Source of the DNA: Serratia symbiotica
GTDB taxonomy: Bacteria > Pseudomonadota > Gammaproteobacteria > Enterobacterales > Enterobacteriaceae
Assembly (NCBI GenBank): GCA_900155695.1
Contig: FUHL01000001.1
Location: 186,001 to 250,000, forward strand
Direction: 5' to 3'
DNA: 64,000 bases
The notes under the pieces: model-generated
The model's input: the letters and a program-made list of their open reading frames with translations, nothing else
What the model was told of the DNA's origin: nothing
Database searches by the model: none
Shown here: piece by piece, positions 32,784 through 44,667 of the stretch
Position numbering within the stretch: position 1 is the stretch's first letter
How the letters are laid out: each line of letters begins with the position of its first letter
Translations under genes and position numbers: made by a program

Positions 32784-33517
32784 GCATTATGTGAATATTT
32801 TTAAAGATAAATAATATATTCTAGGTTATATTGAAGATTCTTTAAAGATTTTATACAAGCACATAAAAATATTTAATAGATACATTATGAAACATAATAT
32901 AAAGAACATTTTAATAAAATAAAAATAATGCATTTTTTATTATATAGTAATTTATTTTTTTCTTGGAAAAACTTTTATTTTTCTTATGATATTATTTTCC
33001 TTATCAAGAAAAAATTTTTAATATAGTTCTACAATAAAACAGAACAAGATATTAGAGAAATGATATTTCTCTACTTATTAACAGTAGTTTCAAGAGAGTT
33101 ACTCTAATAGTATAATGGAATAGCATAACAATGCTCTACGTTGTTTTGCTATTTTTAATTGACATGCATATTTTAATTGACATGCATAAAAAATAATATT
33201 TTTTCAATGTTCTACACTATTTCTTATCACCATCAATTTTTTATAAAAAAAGAAATAGTATCAGGCCTTGATGTCAAGTTTTGATATGAAATATGATGAA
33301 AAATAAAAAATATATTGAAAATAAAATTTTTAAGGTATTCATATCATTGCAATAAGATACTTAAAGAGCAAATGCTAAAAAATATTTTTATATATGACAC
33401 TGAGCATGATAATCTCTGATTTTAGTCTCATTCATGAATTATGAAATATAAACTATTATATTACCTTACTCATTATCTATTTTTATATAGATACTTCAAT
33501 TGATAAAAATTTTATTA
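32784..33517. other. Spacer between ybbJ and tRNA-Arg
   Basis: 0.7 kb, AT-rich. It holds a perfect 18-base tandem duplication (33153-33188) and a weak inverted repeat CTATTTCTT/AAGAAATAG around 33230. In E. coli more copies of the Arg tRNA gene follow argV; none is seen here. Confidence 0.5.
33153..33188. repeat. Tandem duplication, 18-bp unit
   Basis: Two exact adjacent copies of TTTTAATTGACATGCATA in non-coding DNA. Confidence 0.9.
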
Positions 33518-33594
33518 TGGTGCATCCAGGAGGATTCGAACCTCCGACCGCTCGGTTCGTAGCCGAGTACTCTATCCTTCTGAGCTATGGATGC
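33518..33594 (-). tRNA. argV: tRNA-Arg, anticodon ACG
   Basis: 77 bases on the minus strand: acceptor GCATCCA/TGGATGC, D arm AGCTCAGAAGGATAGAGT, anticodon stem CTCGG/CCGAG with loop CTACGAA (anticodon ACG, to be deaminated to ICG), T loop TTCGAAT, encoded CCA. Only three bases separate it from tRNA-Ser, as in the E. coli csrA-serV-argV array. Confidence 0.97.
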
Positions 33595-33597
33595 ACA

Positions 33598-33690
33598 TGG
33601 CAGTGAGGCGGGGATTCGAACCCCGGATGCAGATTTTAACTACATACTCCCTTAGCAGGGGAGCGCCTTCGGCCCCTCGGCCACCTCACC
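33598..33690 (-). tRNA. serV: tRNA-Ser, anticodon GCT
   Basis: 93 bases, class II with a long variable arm. Acceptor stem GGTGAGG pairs with CCTCACT (terminal G-U pair), anticodon stem CTCCC/GGGAG with loop CTGCTAA (anticodon GCT), T loop TTCGAAT, discriminator G and encoded CCA. It lies between csrA and tRNA-Arg, on the same strand. Confidence 0.97.
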
Positions 33691-33931
33691 GAGGTCTTAC
33701 AAATTACTAGTTTGAATTCATCATCAATGATGAATAACATATATAATTACTTTCTTCTACTTATAAGTCAAATTTTTTTTTGTACTTATGTGTAGTTACG
33801 TTATTTATATTCAATATGAATCATATAATGAAATAAAATTGTATCGTAAAGGATAGTTAAAGTATAAAAAAGATCTAAATGCAATAGAGGGCAAATAAAG
33901 CACATAATATTAAGACATATCAAAAATAGTT

Positions 33932-33954
33932 GCGTCTCGCTTAAAACGAGACGC
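33932..33954 (-). terminator. Hairpin after csrA
   Basis: Perfect 8-base stem GCGTCTCG/CGAGACGC with a 7-base loop, 26 bases after the csrA stop. On the minus strand it is followed by AACTATTTTTG, a poor but plausible T-tract. It would end csrA transcription before the tRNAs, or leak through to them. Confidence 0.65.
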
Positions 33955-33979
33955 GATGTCGTAATCGGTAAGTGATCTA

Positions 33980-34150
33980 TTAAGACTTCTCTGCCTGAAT
34001 GCGATGATATATTTCTTCTCTGTGTACAGATACCTCTTTTGGTGCATTTACACCAATACGTACTTGGTTGCCTTTTACCCCTAGCACTGTTACCGTGATC
34101 TCATCGCCAATCATGAGGGTTTCACCAACTCGACGAGTCAGAATTAACAT
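33980..34150 (-). CDS. csrA: Carbon storage regulator CsrA
   Basis: CsrA is a small dimeric RNA-binding protein that binds GGA motifs near ribosome sites and globally controls translation of glycolytic, glycogen and motility genes. The product is 56 residues. The first 45 are almost identical to E. coli ([45 protein letters not shown]), including Leu4 and Arg44, which are needed for RNA binding. The last five residues of E. coli CsrA (QQSSY) are absent because of an earlier stop. A strong ribosome site AAGGAGCAAAGG precedes the ATG. Context alaS-csrA-serV is conserved. Near-complete conservation in such a reduced genome argues that its RNA targets still matter. Confidence 0.97.
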   Translation of the reverse strand: MLILTRRVGETLMIGDEITVTVLGVKGNQVRIGVNAPKEVSVHREEIYHRIQAEKS

Positions 34151-34723
34151 CCTTTGCTCCTTGAAAGATTGAAAAGTAGGGTATCTTAATTTTTTTGCTA
34201 GTATTGATTATATATAAATAACATTACATATTATGTAATAGTGTAAACTGTTTCGGCGTAAGCTAAATGACTTTTATTTTAGAGACTGAAGTTACTAAAC
34301 ATAAAAATTTTATGTTCAATTACCATCTAGCGATGTTTGTACTAAATAAAGACTGCAAGCATGTATTTATAGCAAATCATAGCTAAGTTGAAAGCGACTA
34401 ATTCCTTAATATATATCGTGATTAGATCAAAGCTAATTTAGATTAACAAATTTTTTAGTTTATAAAGATGGTAACATTAATCTATTGATTCATTCATCAG
34501 GTAAATTTATATATCTATCACTAGCAAAATAATATGTAAGAGTGATAAGCCTATATTTTAAAGTTTTGATATGTTATTGAGTTTATTCATATATCTTAAT
34601 TAAGTATTAATATGTTTAATAATAATAGTATTATTATTACTTAATCATTAGTATTAATTTTAAGATTGCTTTTGTGCTCTGAAACTTGCAGATAACAATA
34701 TGAAAATTAGTTATGCTAAACTT
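34151..34723. other. Spacer between alaS and csrA
   Basis: 0.57 kb, AT-rich, presumably with the csrA promoter. In E. coli several csrA promoters lie here. No frame or hairpin is convincing. Confidence 0.45.
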
Positions 34724-37351
34724 TTATAGATTGCAAGTCACCCAGCCGACTACACTATTTAAAGCCGAAGGAAGAGCATTAATATCTGTTCCGCCTGCCT
34801 GCGCGATATCTGGTTTTCCACCACCATTACCACCTATCTGACGAGCGACATAACAGACTAATTCTGCCGCGTTAATTCGATCTGTTAGGTCTTTAGTTAC
34901 GCCTGCAATTAAATTGATCTTATTATCAAAAGTTGTAGCAAGCACGATAATAGCTGAACCAAACGTATTTTTCAGTCTATTAACCATCATTCGCAACATT
35001 TTTGATTCTACCTGATCTACTTGACTAACTAATATTTGCACGCCATGTGCTTCTTTGACCTGACTAGATAAAGCTGTGCATATCTCTGATATCTGTTTAT
35101 TTTTTAACTTTTGCAAGTCTTTTTCTAATATATAGGAATGATCAATTATTGTACGTAGTTTATTTTCTATGTTGCTGTTATCACTTTTTAATAAATTCGC
35201 GATAATTTGTAGGAGATCACTTTTTTGATGTAACTTAGCAATTGCGTTTTCACCAGTTACTGCTTCAATACGGCGAGTGCCTGCAGCCGTACTCGATTCA
35301 GTTAAAATGTGAAACAAACCAATATCACCGGTACGGTTAGTATGAGTGCCAGCACATAGTTCAGTAGAGAATCCCCCGATGGTTAATACGCGAACATTAT
35401 CAGCATATTTTTCACCGAATAAGGCTATGGCTCCCTTTGCTTTAGCATCTTCTATAGGCATTATTTCTATTTGTATTGGTATGTTACAACGCACCTTCTG
35501 ATTTACCAAATATTCCACTATACGGATCTGTTCAGATTGCATGGCTGCATTGTATGAAAAATCGAAACGTAAATATTGATCGTTAACTAGTGAGCCTTTC
35601 TGCGTAACAGCATTACCTAACGTTTGTCGGAGGGCAGCGTGCAATAGATGGGTTGCAGAATGGTTAAGGCAGATACGATTTCGGCGTACAATATCAATCT
35701 GCGCATTAACACGATCATTTACTTTTAGAAATCCATGCGAAAGTTTACCTACATGCCCAATAACTGGGCCATATTTTTTTGTGTCACTTACAATAAAATC
35801 CATCTCGGTGCCTTTTAAGATACCTGTATCTCCCACCTGACCACCGGATTCTCCATAAAATGGAGTTATATTAAGTACTACTATTGCCTCTTCACCCGCA
35901 TGGATTTTTTCGACTACCTGACCATCACGGAACAAAGCAATGACAATTGCCTGCTGTGTTTCATCAACATAACCACAGAATTGGCTACTACCATCTATAC
36001 AGATTAAGCTATTATAGTTTGAGTTAAAATTACTAGTTGACCGAGCGCGACTTTGCTGCAATTCCATGGCTTTATTAAAACTAGATTTGTCAACTTTTAT
36101 ACCACGTTCGCGGCAAATATCGGCAGTAAGATCAAATGGAAAACCAAAAGTATCGTATAAACGAAATGCAATGCTTCCGTCTAATATTTTGCCAGATAAT
36201 TTATTTAACTCATTGTTTAGAATCACTAAAGCATTCTCTAATGTTATAGAAAACTGTTCTTCTTCAGTTTTTAGTACTTGTTCGATTAGTGATTGTTGAC
36301 GTTTTAATTCATGGGAAGCAAATCCCATGACTTCAATGAGGGGTGCTACTAGTTTATATAAGAATGTTTCTTTTACACCTAACATATTACCATGGCGTAT
36401 AGCACGACGAATAATGCGTCGAAGTACATAACCACGATTCTCACGAGATGGCATAATACCGTCTGATATCAAAAAAGCACAAGCACGTATGTGATCGGCG
36501 ATAACACGCAAGGACTTATTACTTAAGTCAGTTGTATTAGTTATTTTTGCTATATTGGCAATTAAAACGCGGAAGATATCAATCTCATAATTCGAATGTA
36601 CATTCTGTAAAACTGCCGCGATACGTTCCAATCCCATGCCTGTATCAACTGAAGGTTTACGCAAAGGAACCATAGTCCCATCGGATTGTCTATTAAACTG
36701 TATGAAGACGATGTTCCAGATCTCAATGTAACGATCTCCATGTTCTTTAGAGCTACCAGGAGGGCCACCACGGATATTATCTCCGTGATCATAGAATATT
36801 TCTGTACATGGACCACATGGTCCTGTATCCCCCATTTGCCAAAAATTGTCGGAAACAAAAGCGGTCCCTTTATTATCTCCAATGCGGATTATACGCTCCG
36901 TTGCTACACCAATATATTTTTGCCATATTTCAAACGCTTCATGATCTGTTGCATAAACAGTAATCCACAGTTTTTCTTTTGGTAAATTAAACCATTTTTT
37001 ATCAGTAAGAAGCTCCCAAGCATAGATAATAGCTTCATGCTTGAAATAATCACCAAAGCTAAAATTACCTAGCATTTCAAAGAAAGTATGATGACGTGCA
37101 GTATAACCAACGTTCTCAAGATCGTTATGCTTACCGCCAGCACGCATACAACGCTGCGATGTGGTGGCTCGAGAATAATAACGTGTATCAAGTCCCAAGA
37201 AAATATCTTTAAATTGGTTCATGCCAGCATTAGTAAATAATAGTGTTGGGTCATTTTTGGATACTAAAGAATTGCTTTCTATAACTTTATGTCCTTTAGT
37301 ATAAAAAAAATCAAGAAATGCTTGACGAATCTCAGCAGTACTCTTGTTCAT
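34724..37351 (-). CDS. alaS: Alanyl-tRNA synthetase
   Basis: AlaS charges tRNA-Ala. The 875 residues (E. coli 876) cover all domains: the class II catalytic core ([75 protein letters not shown] as separate motifs), the tRNA-recognition region (IIRRAIRHG), the editing domain with zinc ligands in [12 protein letters not shown] and [15 protein letters not shown], and the C-Ala domain with [15 protein letters not shown]. It is intact from [16 protein letters not shown]. In E. coli recX lies between recA and alaS; here that gap is 0.69 kb and contains no gene. Confidence 0.98.
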   Translation of the reverse strand: MNKSTAEIRQAFLDFFYTKGHKVIESNSLVSKNDPTLLFTNAGMNQFKDIFLGLDTRYYSRATTSQRCMRAGGKHNDLENVGYTARHHTFFEMLGNFSFGDYFKHEAIIYAWELLTDKKWFNLPKEKLWITVYATDHEAFEIWQKYIGVATERIIRIGDNKGTAFVSDNFWQMGDTGPCGPCTEIFYDHGDNIRGGPPGSSKEHGDRYIEIWNIVFIQFNRQSDGTMVPLRKPSVDTGMGLERIAAVLQNVHSNYEIDIFRVLIANIAKITNTTDLSNKSLRVIADHIRACAFLISDGIMPSRENRGYVLRRIIRRAIRHGNMLGVKETFLYKLVAPLIEVMGFASHELKRQQSLIEQVLKTEEEQFSITLENALVILNNELNKLSGKILDGSIAFRLYDTFGFPFDLTADICRERGIKVDKSSFNKAMELQQSRARSTSNFNSNYNSLICIDGSSQFCGYVDETQQAIVIALFRDGQVVEKIHAGEEAIVVLNITPFYGESGGQVGDTGILKGTEMDFIVSDTKKYGPVIGHVGKLSHGFLKVNDRVNAQIDIVRRNRICLNHSATHLLHAALRQTLGNAVTQKGSLVNDQYLRFDFSYNAAMQSEQIRIVEYLVNQKVRCNIPIQIEIMPIEDAKAKGAIALFGEKYADNVRVLTIGGFSTELCAGTHTNRTGDIGLFHILTESSTAAGTRRIEAVTGENAIAKLHQKSDLLQIIANLLKSDNSNIENKLRTIIDHSYILEKDLQKLKNKQISEICTALSSQVKEAHGVQILVSQVDQVESKMLRMMVNRLKNTFGSAIIVLATTFDNKINLIAGVTKDLTDRINAAELVCYVARQIGGNGGGKPDIAQAGGTDINALPSALNSVVGWVTCNL

Positions 37352-38042
37352 AATGTTCCTGAAAATCTATAATGACGATATACAACCAAGAAATATATCA
37401 TAGTGATCATGGCTGCTCGTTCACGAATGACGAAAATTAGAGGAGGAAGATAAATTTTATTTAGAGGAAAGTAAAATGTAGTGTACATGTATTATTCAAC
37501 ACAATCTTACATTGTCTTAAATTTCCCGCTTGGAAGCGCTAAGATATCTGAAAGATAGATCCATATAAAATTTTATTATATTATTTAAGCACAAAATAAA
37601 AAATTTTCTCAAAGTAATTTATTTCTTTTATTACTGCTATTAAATATAGCGTAATATAATTACATCGATTGCACGCATGGTTATCTTTCACGTTTTTATA
37701 AGTCCTTATGCATACATTACATATTTCTTTTCTTATTACAGTTATGATTAATGAAAAATAATAGGCGCGGATAGCGATTTAAATGTCATCTTTGTTTTAT
37801 CTCAGCAAAAAATAGATAATTTTTATTTCATAAATTTTACTATTTTATATTTAAATAATTATTAAAACCTAGCATTATAAAATACTAAGCTTACATCGCT
37901 ATTTAATTTTTATTCTGTTTCTCTACTCAGGTCATGGTGTTATACTATAAATGAGACGCACGAGACGCGGCTAGAAAATTAGCAATATTCAATTTATTAG
38001 GATAAATAATGCTATTATACAATAGTAGTATTGTATTGCTAG
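37352..38042. other. Gap between recA and alaS where recX lies in relatives
   Basis: No recX frame remains and I could not align RecX to either strand with confidence. A GC-rich pocket GAGACGCAC-GAGACGCGG (37953-37970) is a 9-base near-tandem repeat containing the same GAGACGC word as the csrA terminator stem. Confidence 0.5.
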
Positions 38043-39110
38043 TCATGAACATTGTTTACTGTTTTCTTCTGCATCAATTTTGGCAAGTTCTCTGTTATCA
38101 ACAAATTTTTTATTACTATTATATAGTAATAGATCACGTAATTTTTGATTCAACTCAGCAGCAATAGATAAGTTCTCTTTAAGAAAGTTACAGGCATTTG
38201 TCTTGCCTTGACCGATGCTTGCACCATTATAACTATACCAAGCACCTGATTTTTCGATCATTTTATACTTAACACCCAAATCAATTAGTTCCCCTTGCTG
38301 GTTTATTCCCTCACTGTATATGATTTGGAAATCAGCTTGCTTAAACGGTACAGCAATTTTGTTTTTTACCACTTTTACGCGTGTCTCGCTACCAACTATT
38401 TCATCACCTTCTTTAATAGCGCCAACACGACGAATATCTAGACGGACAGAAGCATAAAATTTGAGGGCGTTACCACCAGTAGTTGTTTCAGGATTGCCGA
38501 ACATCACGCCAATTTTCATACGAATTTGGTTTATGAAAATTAGAAGAGTATTAGCGTTTTTAAGATTTCCTGCCAATTTACGCATTGCCTGACTCATCAT
38601 ACGTGCTGCCAATCCCATATGTGAATCGCCTATTTCACCTTCTATTTCAGCCTTTGGAGTAAGCGCAGCTACAGAATCAACAATAATAAGGTCCACTGCG
38701 TTAGATCGTGTTAATGCATCACAGATTTCTAATGCTTGTTCACCAGTGTCAGGCTGGGAACACAATAGATTATCAATATTGACACCTACCTTTTTGGCAT
38801 AAATTGGGTCTAGTGCATGCTCAGCGTCAATAAATGCACAAATTTTACCTTCACGCTGTGCCGCAGCAATTACCTGTAACGTTAAAGTAGTTTTTCCAGA
38901 AGATTCTGGCCCATAAATCTCAACAATCCGGCCCATTGGAAGACCACCAGCACCAAGTGCAATATCCAATGATAATGAACCGGTAGAAATCGTTTCGATA
39001 TCCATCGAACGGTCTTCACCTAAGCGCATAATCGAACCTTTGCCAAATTGTTTTTCAATTTGATTAAGTGCCATCGCTAATGCTTTTTGCTTATTCTCAT
39101 TAATAGTCAT
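38043..39110 (-). CDS. recA: Recombinase RecA
   Basis: RecA forms filaments on single-stranded DNA, performs strand exchange and stimulates LexA self-cleavage. The 355 residues (E. coli 353) are intact: Walker [10 protein letters not shown], the adjacent [20 protein letters not shown], Walker [23 protein letters not shown], loop L1 and the L2 region ending in [24 protein letters not shown]. The C-terminal tail ([12 protein letters not shown]) is less acidic than the E. coli tail. A strong ribosome site AAGGAG precedes the ATG. I found no LexA box (CTGT-N8-ACAG) in the 150 bases upstream, so SOS control may be lost. Confidence 0.98.
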   Translation of the reverse strand: MTINENKQKALAMALNQIEKQFGKGSIMRLGEDRSMDIETISTGSLSLDIALGAGGLPMGRIVEIYGPESSGKTTLTLQVIAAAQREGKICAFIDAEHALDPIYAKKVGVNIDNLLCSQPDTGEQALEICDALTRSNAVDLIIVDSVAALTPKAEIEGEIGDSHMGLAARMMSQAMRKLAGNLKNANTLLIFINQIRMKIGVMFGNPETTTGGNALKFYASVRLDIRRVGAIKEGDEIVGSETRVKVVKNKIAVPFKQADFQIIYSEGINQQGELIDLGVKYKMIEKSGAWYSYNGASIGQGKTNACNFLKENLSIAAELNQKLRDLLLYNSNKKFVDNRELAKIDAEENSKQCS

Positions 39111-40422
39111 CTTTACTCCTTGTGCAATATTATTCTACATTTCTACGGAGTGTATTTTAAATGCTACTAATTATACGTTATATTTATATAGTATAATTTT
39201 TAATTTTACAAAATTTTATACTGATCGTTCGATCCATGTAGCTTGTTTTTCAATCTCAATAGACTATCGATTAGCAATAAAATACAAATGATGAATTAAT
39301 ATACATCTACATAAAAAGACATTACTTTTATTCTACTATTTTGTCATTACTCTTGATAGAGTAAGAAAAAATCAAGTTTTACCATTCATCTTGCGAAATG
39401 CATAACATGCTGCATATAGATATTCTCTGTTAACTTTTTTATATCCATAAATAAATATTTTATTATAGGTAATTTATTCGTAATCATCGATGGAATTAAA
39501 ATTCCACATAGTTTCATGACATGTTATTAATTTAACATTATTTCTTTAGCATCTTATCTACTATTGTTTTTAAAATACATAATTAAATTAAGAAAGAATC
39601 TTATTTGTTAATAAGATAAAAATAATGGATATATTATATAATAATAAGCTTTTGCTAAACTAAATAACTATTATAAATTAAATCGAAAGATAGAAAGGAT
39701 TATGATATATTAACATAAGATAGATTATACTTGATTAATCTAAGTAAATAATTCACTAATTTATATACAAAGCCAGGAAAGTCGTTGGCTTGTTTGTTTT
39801 GTTCATGGGTTAGAATAGCTAATCTTAATCATTTTCATTCTTATAGATAGAATGATAGTTTTCCGAAAAGTAAATCACTATAAAAGTATTATTATACATT
39901 ACAAGTAAAACGAGTTATAAATCTAAATTAGCAGTTATATTACTGATATAATATTCAAGAGACATTAATAAAATAGATGTCATGTGAAATCTTTTGTATG
40001 CAGTTGTTGTCATAATAAAATCAACTTTTAAATTATAGATAAATTACATTTTAATATATAGATATTGAAAGAAAGAATGTATAAGTTATTTAGGATACCT
40101 TTTTATAAGATCGATATTATCTCTAAAATCCATATAATACAATAGTTCAATCCAATATCTTATATATCAATCAATATATAAATCAAAAGATGCTTTTATT
40201 TTAAATGCATGAAAAAGAACAAAATTAATAGAAAATATTTTATATATTAATTTAAATCAGCAATATAGAACTATTGCTAATAGCATTATATAAATTTTAT
40301 TTATCATTCATGAATAATTTTATCTTTTTTAATTTGTAGTTTCCTGCCTGTAAAAAAATATTCAAACACAGTTATTTTAAATTTATAGTAGATATTTAGT
40401 TGCTTAATAATATCATACTGCT
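39111..40422. other. 1.3 kb gene desert between yfaE and recA
   Basis: Holds the recA promoter at its right edge but no gene I can recognise; in E. coli pncC precedes recA. AT-rich with stops in all frames. Confidence 0.5.
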
Positions 40423-40683
40423 CTATATATCTAGTTCAATATCTGTTAGGGGTATACAACAACATGGTAAGATTTCACCTTTATTAATTAATGCTAACGG
40501 TGGTTGCCTATAAGCCACTTCTCCTTTTAATAATTTCAATCGGCAGGCACCACAATAGCCAGAACGACATTGGTACTCTACTTTAACTGCATATAGTTCT
40601 AATAAATCAAGCAAGCAGTATGTAGTTTTCAAGTAGCCAAACTGCGTACTGGCAATACGCAGCGTGATTGTCGGTTTTAACAT
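40423..40683 (-). CDS. yfaE: 2Fe-2S ferredoxin YfaE for ribonucleotide reductase maintenance
   Basis: YfaE is a small ferredoxin that reduces the di-iron centre of NrdB so that the tyrosyl radical can be formed again. The 86 residues (E. coli 84) carry the plant-type cluster motif CRSGYCGACRLKLLKGEV and the last Cys ligand in GEILPCCCIP. It starts three bases after the nrdB stop, the same arrangement as in E. coli, so it is translated with NrdB. Confidence 0.95.
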   Translation of the reverse strand: MLKPTITLRIASTQFGYLKTTYCLLDLLELYAVKVEYQCRSGYCGACRLKLLKGEVAYRQPPLALINKGEILPCCCIPLTDIELDI

Positions 40684-40686
40684 TGC

Positions 40687-41817
40687 CTATAACTCGAAAT
40701 GACGTAGATCATCAGAATGCACTTCTGCATCAATTTGCCCAACTAGATAAGAGCTCACTTCTACCTCCTGCGGCGCCACTTGTACGTTATCTGAGACGAG
40801 CCAAGGATTAATCCAAGGAATAGGGTTAGATCGTGTCTTAAATGGGATATCTAGTCCAACCGCTTGCATTCTAATATTGCTTATATATTCTATATACTGA
40901 CATAATATATCTTTATTTAATCCTATCATCGATCCGTACCTAAATAGGTATTTAGCCCACTCTTTCTCCTGTTTAGCAGCTAGTATGAATAAATCATAGC
41001 ACTGTTGTTTGCATTCTATAGCAATTTCTGCCATTTCCGGATCATCAATACCAGAACGCATTAAATTTAGCATATGCTGTGTACCAGTAAGGTGTAACGC
41101 TTCATCACGAGCAATTAATTTAATAATTTTAGCATTGCCTTCCATCACCTCACGTTCTGCAAAAGCAAATGAACAAGCAAAACTGACATAGAATCGAATG
41201 GCTTCTAGTGCGTTTACACTCATTAAGCATAGATAGAGTTGTTTTTTTAGTGTGTGTAGATTGATAATAACATTTTTTCCGTTTGCTTTGTGGTGACCTT
41301 CTCCTAATAGATGATAATAGCTGGTCATTTCAATTAGATTATCATAATAGCTAGAAATATCTTGCGTACGTTTGAGGATTGCTTGGTTCGTGACAATATC
41401 ATTAAAAACTAATGTTGGATCATTTACGATATTACGAATGATATGCGTATAAGAACGTGAGTGAATGGTTTCAGAAAATGACCAAGTTGTTACCCAGGTT
41501 TCCAGCTCTGGAATAGAGATTAGTGGAAGAAGAGCTACATTTGGACTCCGTCCTTGAATAGAGTCTAATAACGTTTGGTACTTAAGATTACTAATAAAAA
41601 TATGTTTCTCATGCTCTGGTAGCGCTTGATAGTCAATACGGTCGCGGGAAACATCTACTTCTTCTGGACGCCAGAAGAAGGATAATTGTTTCTCAATTAA
41701 TTTTTCGAATATTGCATGCTTTTGTTGGTCGTATCGAGCTACATTTACTGATTGGCCAAAAAACATTGGCTCTAGCAACGGGTTGTTTTTTTTCTGAGAA
41801 AAAGTAGTATATGCCAT
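40687..41817 (-). CDS. nrdB: Ribonucleoside-diphosphate reductase class Ia, beta subunit
   Basis: NrdB carries the di-iron tyrosyl-radical cofactor that starts catalysis in NrdA. It is 376 residues, the E. coli length. Iron ligands and the radical environment are in place ([29 protein letters not shown] with Glu and His ligands, [40 protein letters not shown]). The C-terminal peptide that docks on NrdA ends in [10 protein letters not shown], with E. coli ending SNFQL. It lies between nrdA (202-base gap) and yfaE. Confidence 0.97.
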   Translation of the reverse strand: MAYTTFSQKKNNPLLEPMFFGQSVNVARYDQQKHAIFEKLIEKQLSFFWRPEEVDVSRDRIDYQALPEHEKHIFISNLKYQTLLDSIQGRSPNVALLPLISIPELETWVTTWSFSETIHSRSYTHIIRNIVNDPTLVFNDIVTNQAILKRTQDISSYYDNLIEMTSYYHLLGEGHHKANGKNVIINLHTLKKQLYLCLMSVNALEAIRFYVSFACSFAFAEREVMEGNAKIIKLIARDEALHLTGTQHMLNLMRSGIDDPEMAEIAIECKQQCYDLFILAAKQEKEWAKYLFRYGSMIGLNKDILCQYIEYISNIRMQAVGLDIPFKTRSNPIPWINPWLVSDNVQVAPQEVEVSSYLVGQIDAEVHSDDLRHFEL

Positions 41818-42019
41818 AAGCCTCTAACCTGTAATCTATCATAACATGGATAAAATAAGGGCAATAAGTACCCTAATACTTAATTTTATTTCTTTATTAT
41901 TTATAGAGCGCTCATAAAATTTATGTCTTTGATGCCTGTTCTTATTTGCTCCTTACAACGCTTCTTGTATCGATTATCGTTTATAAGTTCTCAATAAAAG
42001 AACTTATGGATCATATATA

Positions 42020-44311
42020 TTATATCTTACAGGCACCGCTTTCGCAGCTTTCATAATCGATATGAGAAATTTGTTGCATATCGCCCTGTATATCTTCTGC
42101 ACCGTCACGGGTATTCTGGTAGTATAGGGTTTTAATACCAAATTTATACGCAGTGAGAAGATCTTTTAATAACTGTTTCATTGGCACCTTTCCGGCAGGA
42201 AAGCGGCTGGGGTCATAATTAGTGTTGGCAGATATCGATTGATCAATAAATTTTTGCATCAAGGCGACTAGTTGCAGGTAACCCTCATTGTTTGGCATGT
42301 CCCACAACAATTCATATTTATTTTTTAAACATTCATATTCTGGTACTACTTGACGTAATATACCATCTTTAGATGCTTTAATACTGATATGACCTCGCGG
42401 TGGTTCGATACCATTGGTAGCATTTGAAATTTGTGAAGAAGTCTCTGATGGCATCAGAGCAGACAACGTTGAGTTGCGCAGGCCGGTCGCTTGGATCTCT
42501 TGACGTAAGGTTTCCCAATCATAATGTAATGATTCATTGCAGATGATATCTAAATCTTTTTTATAGGTATCTATTGGTAAAATTCCTTGAGCATAGTTTG
42601 TTTCATTAAACCATGGGCACGCGCCCTTTTCCTGAGCTAAACGGTTAGAGGCTTTCAAAAGATAATACTGAATGGCTTCAAAGGTCTTATGAGTTAAGTT
42701 ATTAGCACTTCCATCGGAGTAACGAACACCATTTTTTGCTAAATAGTGTGCAAAGTTAATCACTCCAATGCCTAGTGTACGGCGACCCATTGCACCGCGA
42801 TACGCGGCTTTAATTGGATAATCTTGATAGTCCAAAAGGGCGTCCAGTGAACGTACTGCCAAAATTGCTAGTTCTTCTAGATCATCTAGACTGTCTATAG
42901 TGCCAAGATTAAACGCAGATAAAGTACATAGGGCAATTTCTCCATTTTCATCGTTTAGGTGATTTAGTGGTTTACTTGGTAAGGTTATTTCTAAACATAG
43001 ATTAGACTGTCGAATTGGTGCGATTTTAGGATTAAATGGACCATGAGTGTTGCAGTGATCAACATTCTGAATATATATTCTGCCAGTAGAAGCACGTTCT
43101 TGCATCATCAAAGAAAATAATTCAATAGCTTTTACCCGTTTTTGGCGAATACTATCGTCTTGCTCATATTTTACATAAAGGCGTTCAAATTCCTCCTGGT
43201 CAGCAAAAAAAGATGCATATAACCCTGGAACATCTGATGGACTGAACAAAGTAATATCTTTTCCTTGAATCAACCTCTGGTACATTAAACGATTTAGTTG
43301 CACGCCGTAATCAATATGGCGGACTCGATTACCTTCAACACCACGATTATTTTTTAAAACTAGCAAATTTTTTACTTCTAGATGCCAAATCGGATAGAAT
43401 AGTGTTGCAGCACCGCCGCGCACTCCTCCTTGGGAGCAGCATTTTACAGCACTTTGGAAGTGTTTGTAAAATGGGATACAACCTGTATGAAATGCTTCTC
43501 CTCTACGTATTGGGCTGCCTAGCGCACGGATGCTGCCAGCATTAACCCCAATTCCAGCGCGTTGCGAAATATATTTTACAATAGCTCCAGATGTGGCATT
43601 AATCGAATCAAGGCTATCACCGCACTCTATCAATACGCATGAGCTAAACTGGCGAGTTGGAGTACGTACGCCAGACATGATGGGTGTTGGTAGTGAAATC
43701 TTAAAGGTGGAAATCGCGTTATAGAAACGTTTAACGTAGTCTAGACGGATTTCACGTGGGTAGTTAGAAAATAAACAGGCTGCAATTAGAATATAAAGGA
43801 ACTGTGCACTTTCATAGATCTCACCGCTCACTCGATTTTGGACTAAATATTTACCTTCTAGCTGCTTAACGGCCGCATATGAGAAATTCATATCACGCCA
43901 GTGATCGATAAAATCGTCCATCTGCTCAAACTCTTCAGTACTATAATCTTCTAGAAGAAGTTTATCATACTTACCAATTTCGACCATACGCATAACATGC
44001 GTGTGTAACTTTGGTGGTTCAAATTGTCCGTATGCTTTTTTACGTAGGTGAAAAATAGCTAAGCGTGCAGCTAAATACTGGTAATCTGGTGTATCATTGG
44101 AAATAAGATCTGCCGCGGCTTTAATGATGGTTTCATGAATGTCGGCAGTTTTAATGCCGTCATAAAATTGAATATGCGAACGCAGTTCTACTTGAGAGAC
44201 TGAAATGTTATTTAACCCTTCTGCAGCCCAATCAATCAACCGGTGGATTTTATCAAGATCAATGCGTTCTTTACGGCTATCGCGTTTAGTTACAAGCAGA
44301 CTGTGGTTCAT
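42020..44311 (-). CDS. nrdA: Ribonucleoside-diphosphate reductase class Ia, alpha subunit
   Basis: NrdA reduces ribonucleoside diphosphates to deoxy forms, the only dNTP source in aerobic cells of this kind. The 763 residues (E. coli 761) include an N-terminal ATP cone (LLVTKRDSRKERIDLDKIHRLIDWAAEGL), which switches activity by ATP/dATP; the catalytic core with Cys in RQFSSCVLIECGDSLDSI, the NLCLEITLPSKPL and ALCTLSAFNLGTI motifs (second Cys and radical region), MPSETSSQISNATNGIEPPRG, and the C-terminal redox pair ESCESGACKI. It is intact. It follows ubiG on the same strand (0.36 kb gap with NrdR-like boxes) and precedes nrdB. Confidence 0.98.
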   Translation of the reverse strand: MNHSLLVTKRDSRKERIDLDKIHRLIDWAAEGLNNISVSQVELRSHIQFYDGIKTADIHETIIKAAADLISNDTPDYQYLAARLAIFHLRKKAYGQFEPPKLHTHVMRMVEIGKYDKLLLEDYSTEEFEQMDDFIDHWRDMNFSYAAVKQLEGKYLVQNRVSGEIYESAQFLYILIAACLFSNYPREIRLDYVKRFYNAISTFKISLPTPIMSGVRTPTRQFSSCVLIECGDSLDSINATSGAIVKYISQRAGIGVNAGSIRALGSPIRRGEAFHTGCIPFYKHFQSAVKCCSQGGVRGGAATLFYPIWHLEVKNLLVLKNNRGVEGNRVRHIDYGVQLNRLMYQRLIQGKDITLFSPSDVPGLYASFFADQEEFERLYVKYEQDDSIRQKRVKAIELFSLMMQERASTGRIYIQNVDHCNTHGPFNPKIAPIRQSNLCLEITLPSKPLNHLNDENGEIALCTLSAFNLGTIDSLDDLEELAILAVRSLDALLDYQDYPIKAAYRGAMGRRTLGIGVINFAHYLAKNGVRYSDGSANNLTHKTFEAIQYYLLKASNRLAQEKGACPWFNETNYAQGILPIDTYKKDLDIICNESLHYDWETLRQEIQATGLRNSTLSALMPSETSSQISNATNGIEPPRGHISIKASKDGILRQVVPEYECLKNKYELLWDMPNNEGYLQLVALMQKFIDQSISANTNYDPSRFPAGKVPMKQLLKDLLTAYKFGIKTLYYQNTRDGAEDIQGDMQQISHIDYESCESGACKI

Positions 44312-44377
44312 GTGGTGTTATTACCTGTCTGTAGGGTCCTCATAAGCAAAATGAAGTCTTTCTGCTCTGTATATAAA

Positions 44378-44422
44378 CCCTATATATAGGGGAGTGCGTA
44401 TCAGTAAAATAACAAGATAGTG
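44378..44422 (-). promoter_or_regulatory. Candidate NrdR box pair upstream of nrdA
   Basis: A perfect 14-base palindrome CCCTATATATAGGG (44378-44391) contains CTATATATAG, an exact match to the NrdR core CwATATATwG, 67 bases before the nrdA ATG. A second, poorer match CAAGATAGTG (8 of 10) lies at 44413-44422, centre-to-centre about 33 bases, close to the three-turn spacing typical of NrdR box pairs. NrdR represses ribonucleotide reductase genes when dATP is high. Whether nrdR is kept in this genome is not visible here. Confidence 0.55.
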
Positions 44423-44667
44423 GGAAAATTAGGTGTTTGCAAGTGAAGAAAATGATCGGTAATTTTTGATTTAAAGTAGCCTGTAGATTGCACAAATAAG
44501 CCATAGCTATTAGCAAGTAAGGTTACAAAAATCTAGATATTGTATTCTTTGAAACTAATAATTCTATTCTTGGTTGTTTTATTAAATATTCAAGAGAAAG
44601 CTAATTAAAAAGACAGCGATTTTTACTGATCATTTAATACGGTTGATGCTATTAAAAGAGATCATTT

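Noticed and set aside
37352-38042. Possible recX remnant between recA and alaS
   Set aside because: A few weak resemblances exist, but none runs beyond four or five residues in a consistent order.
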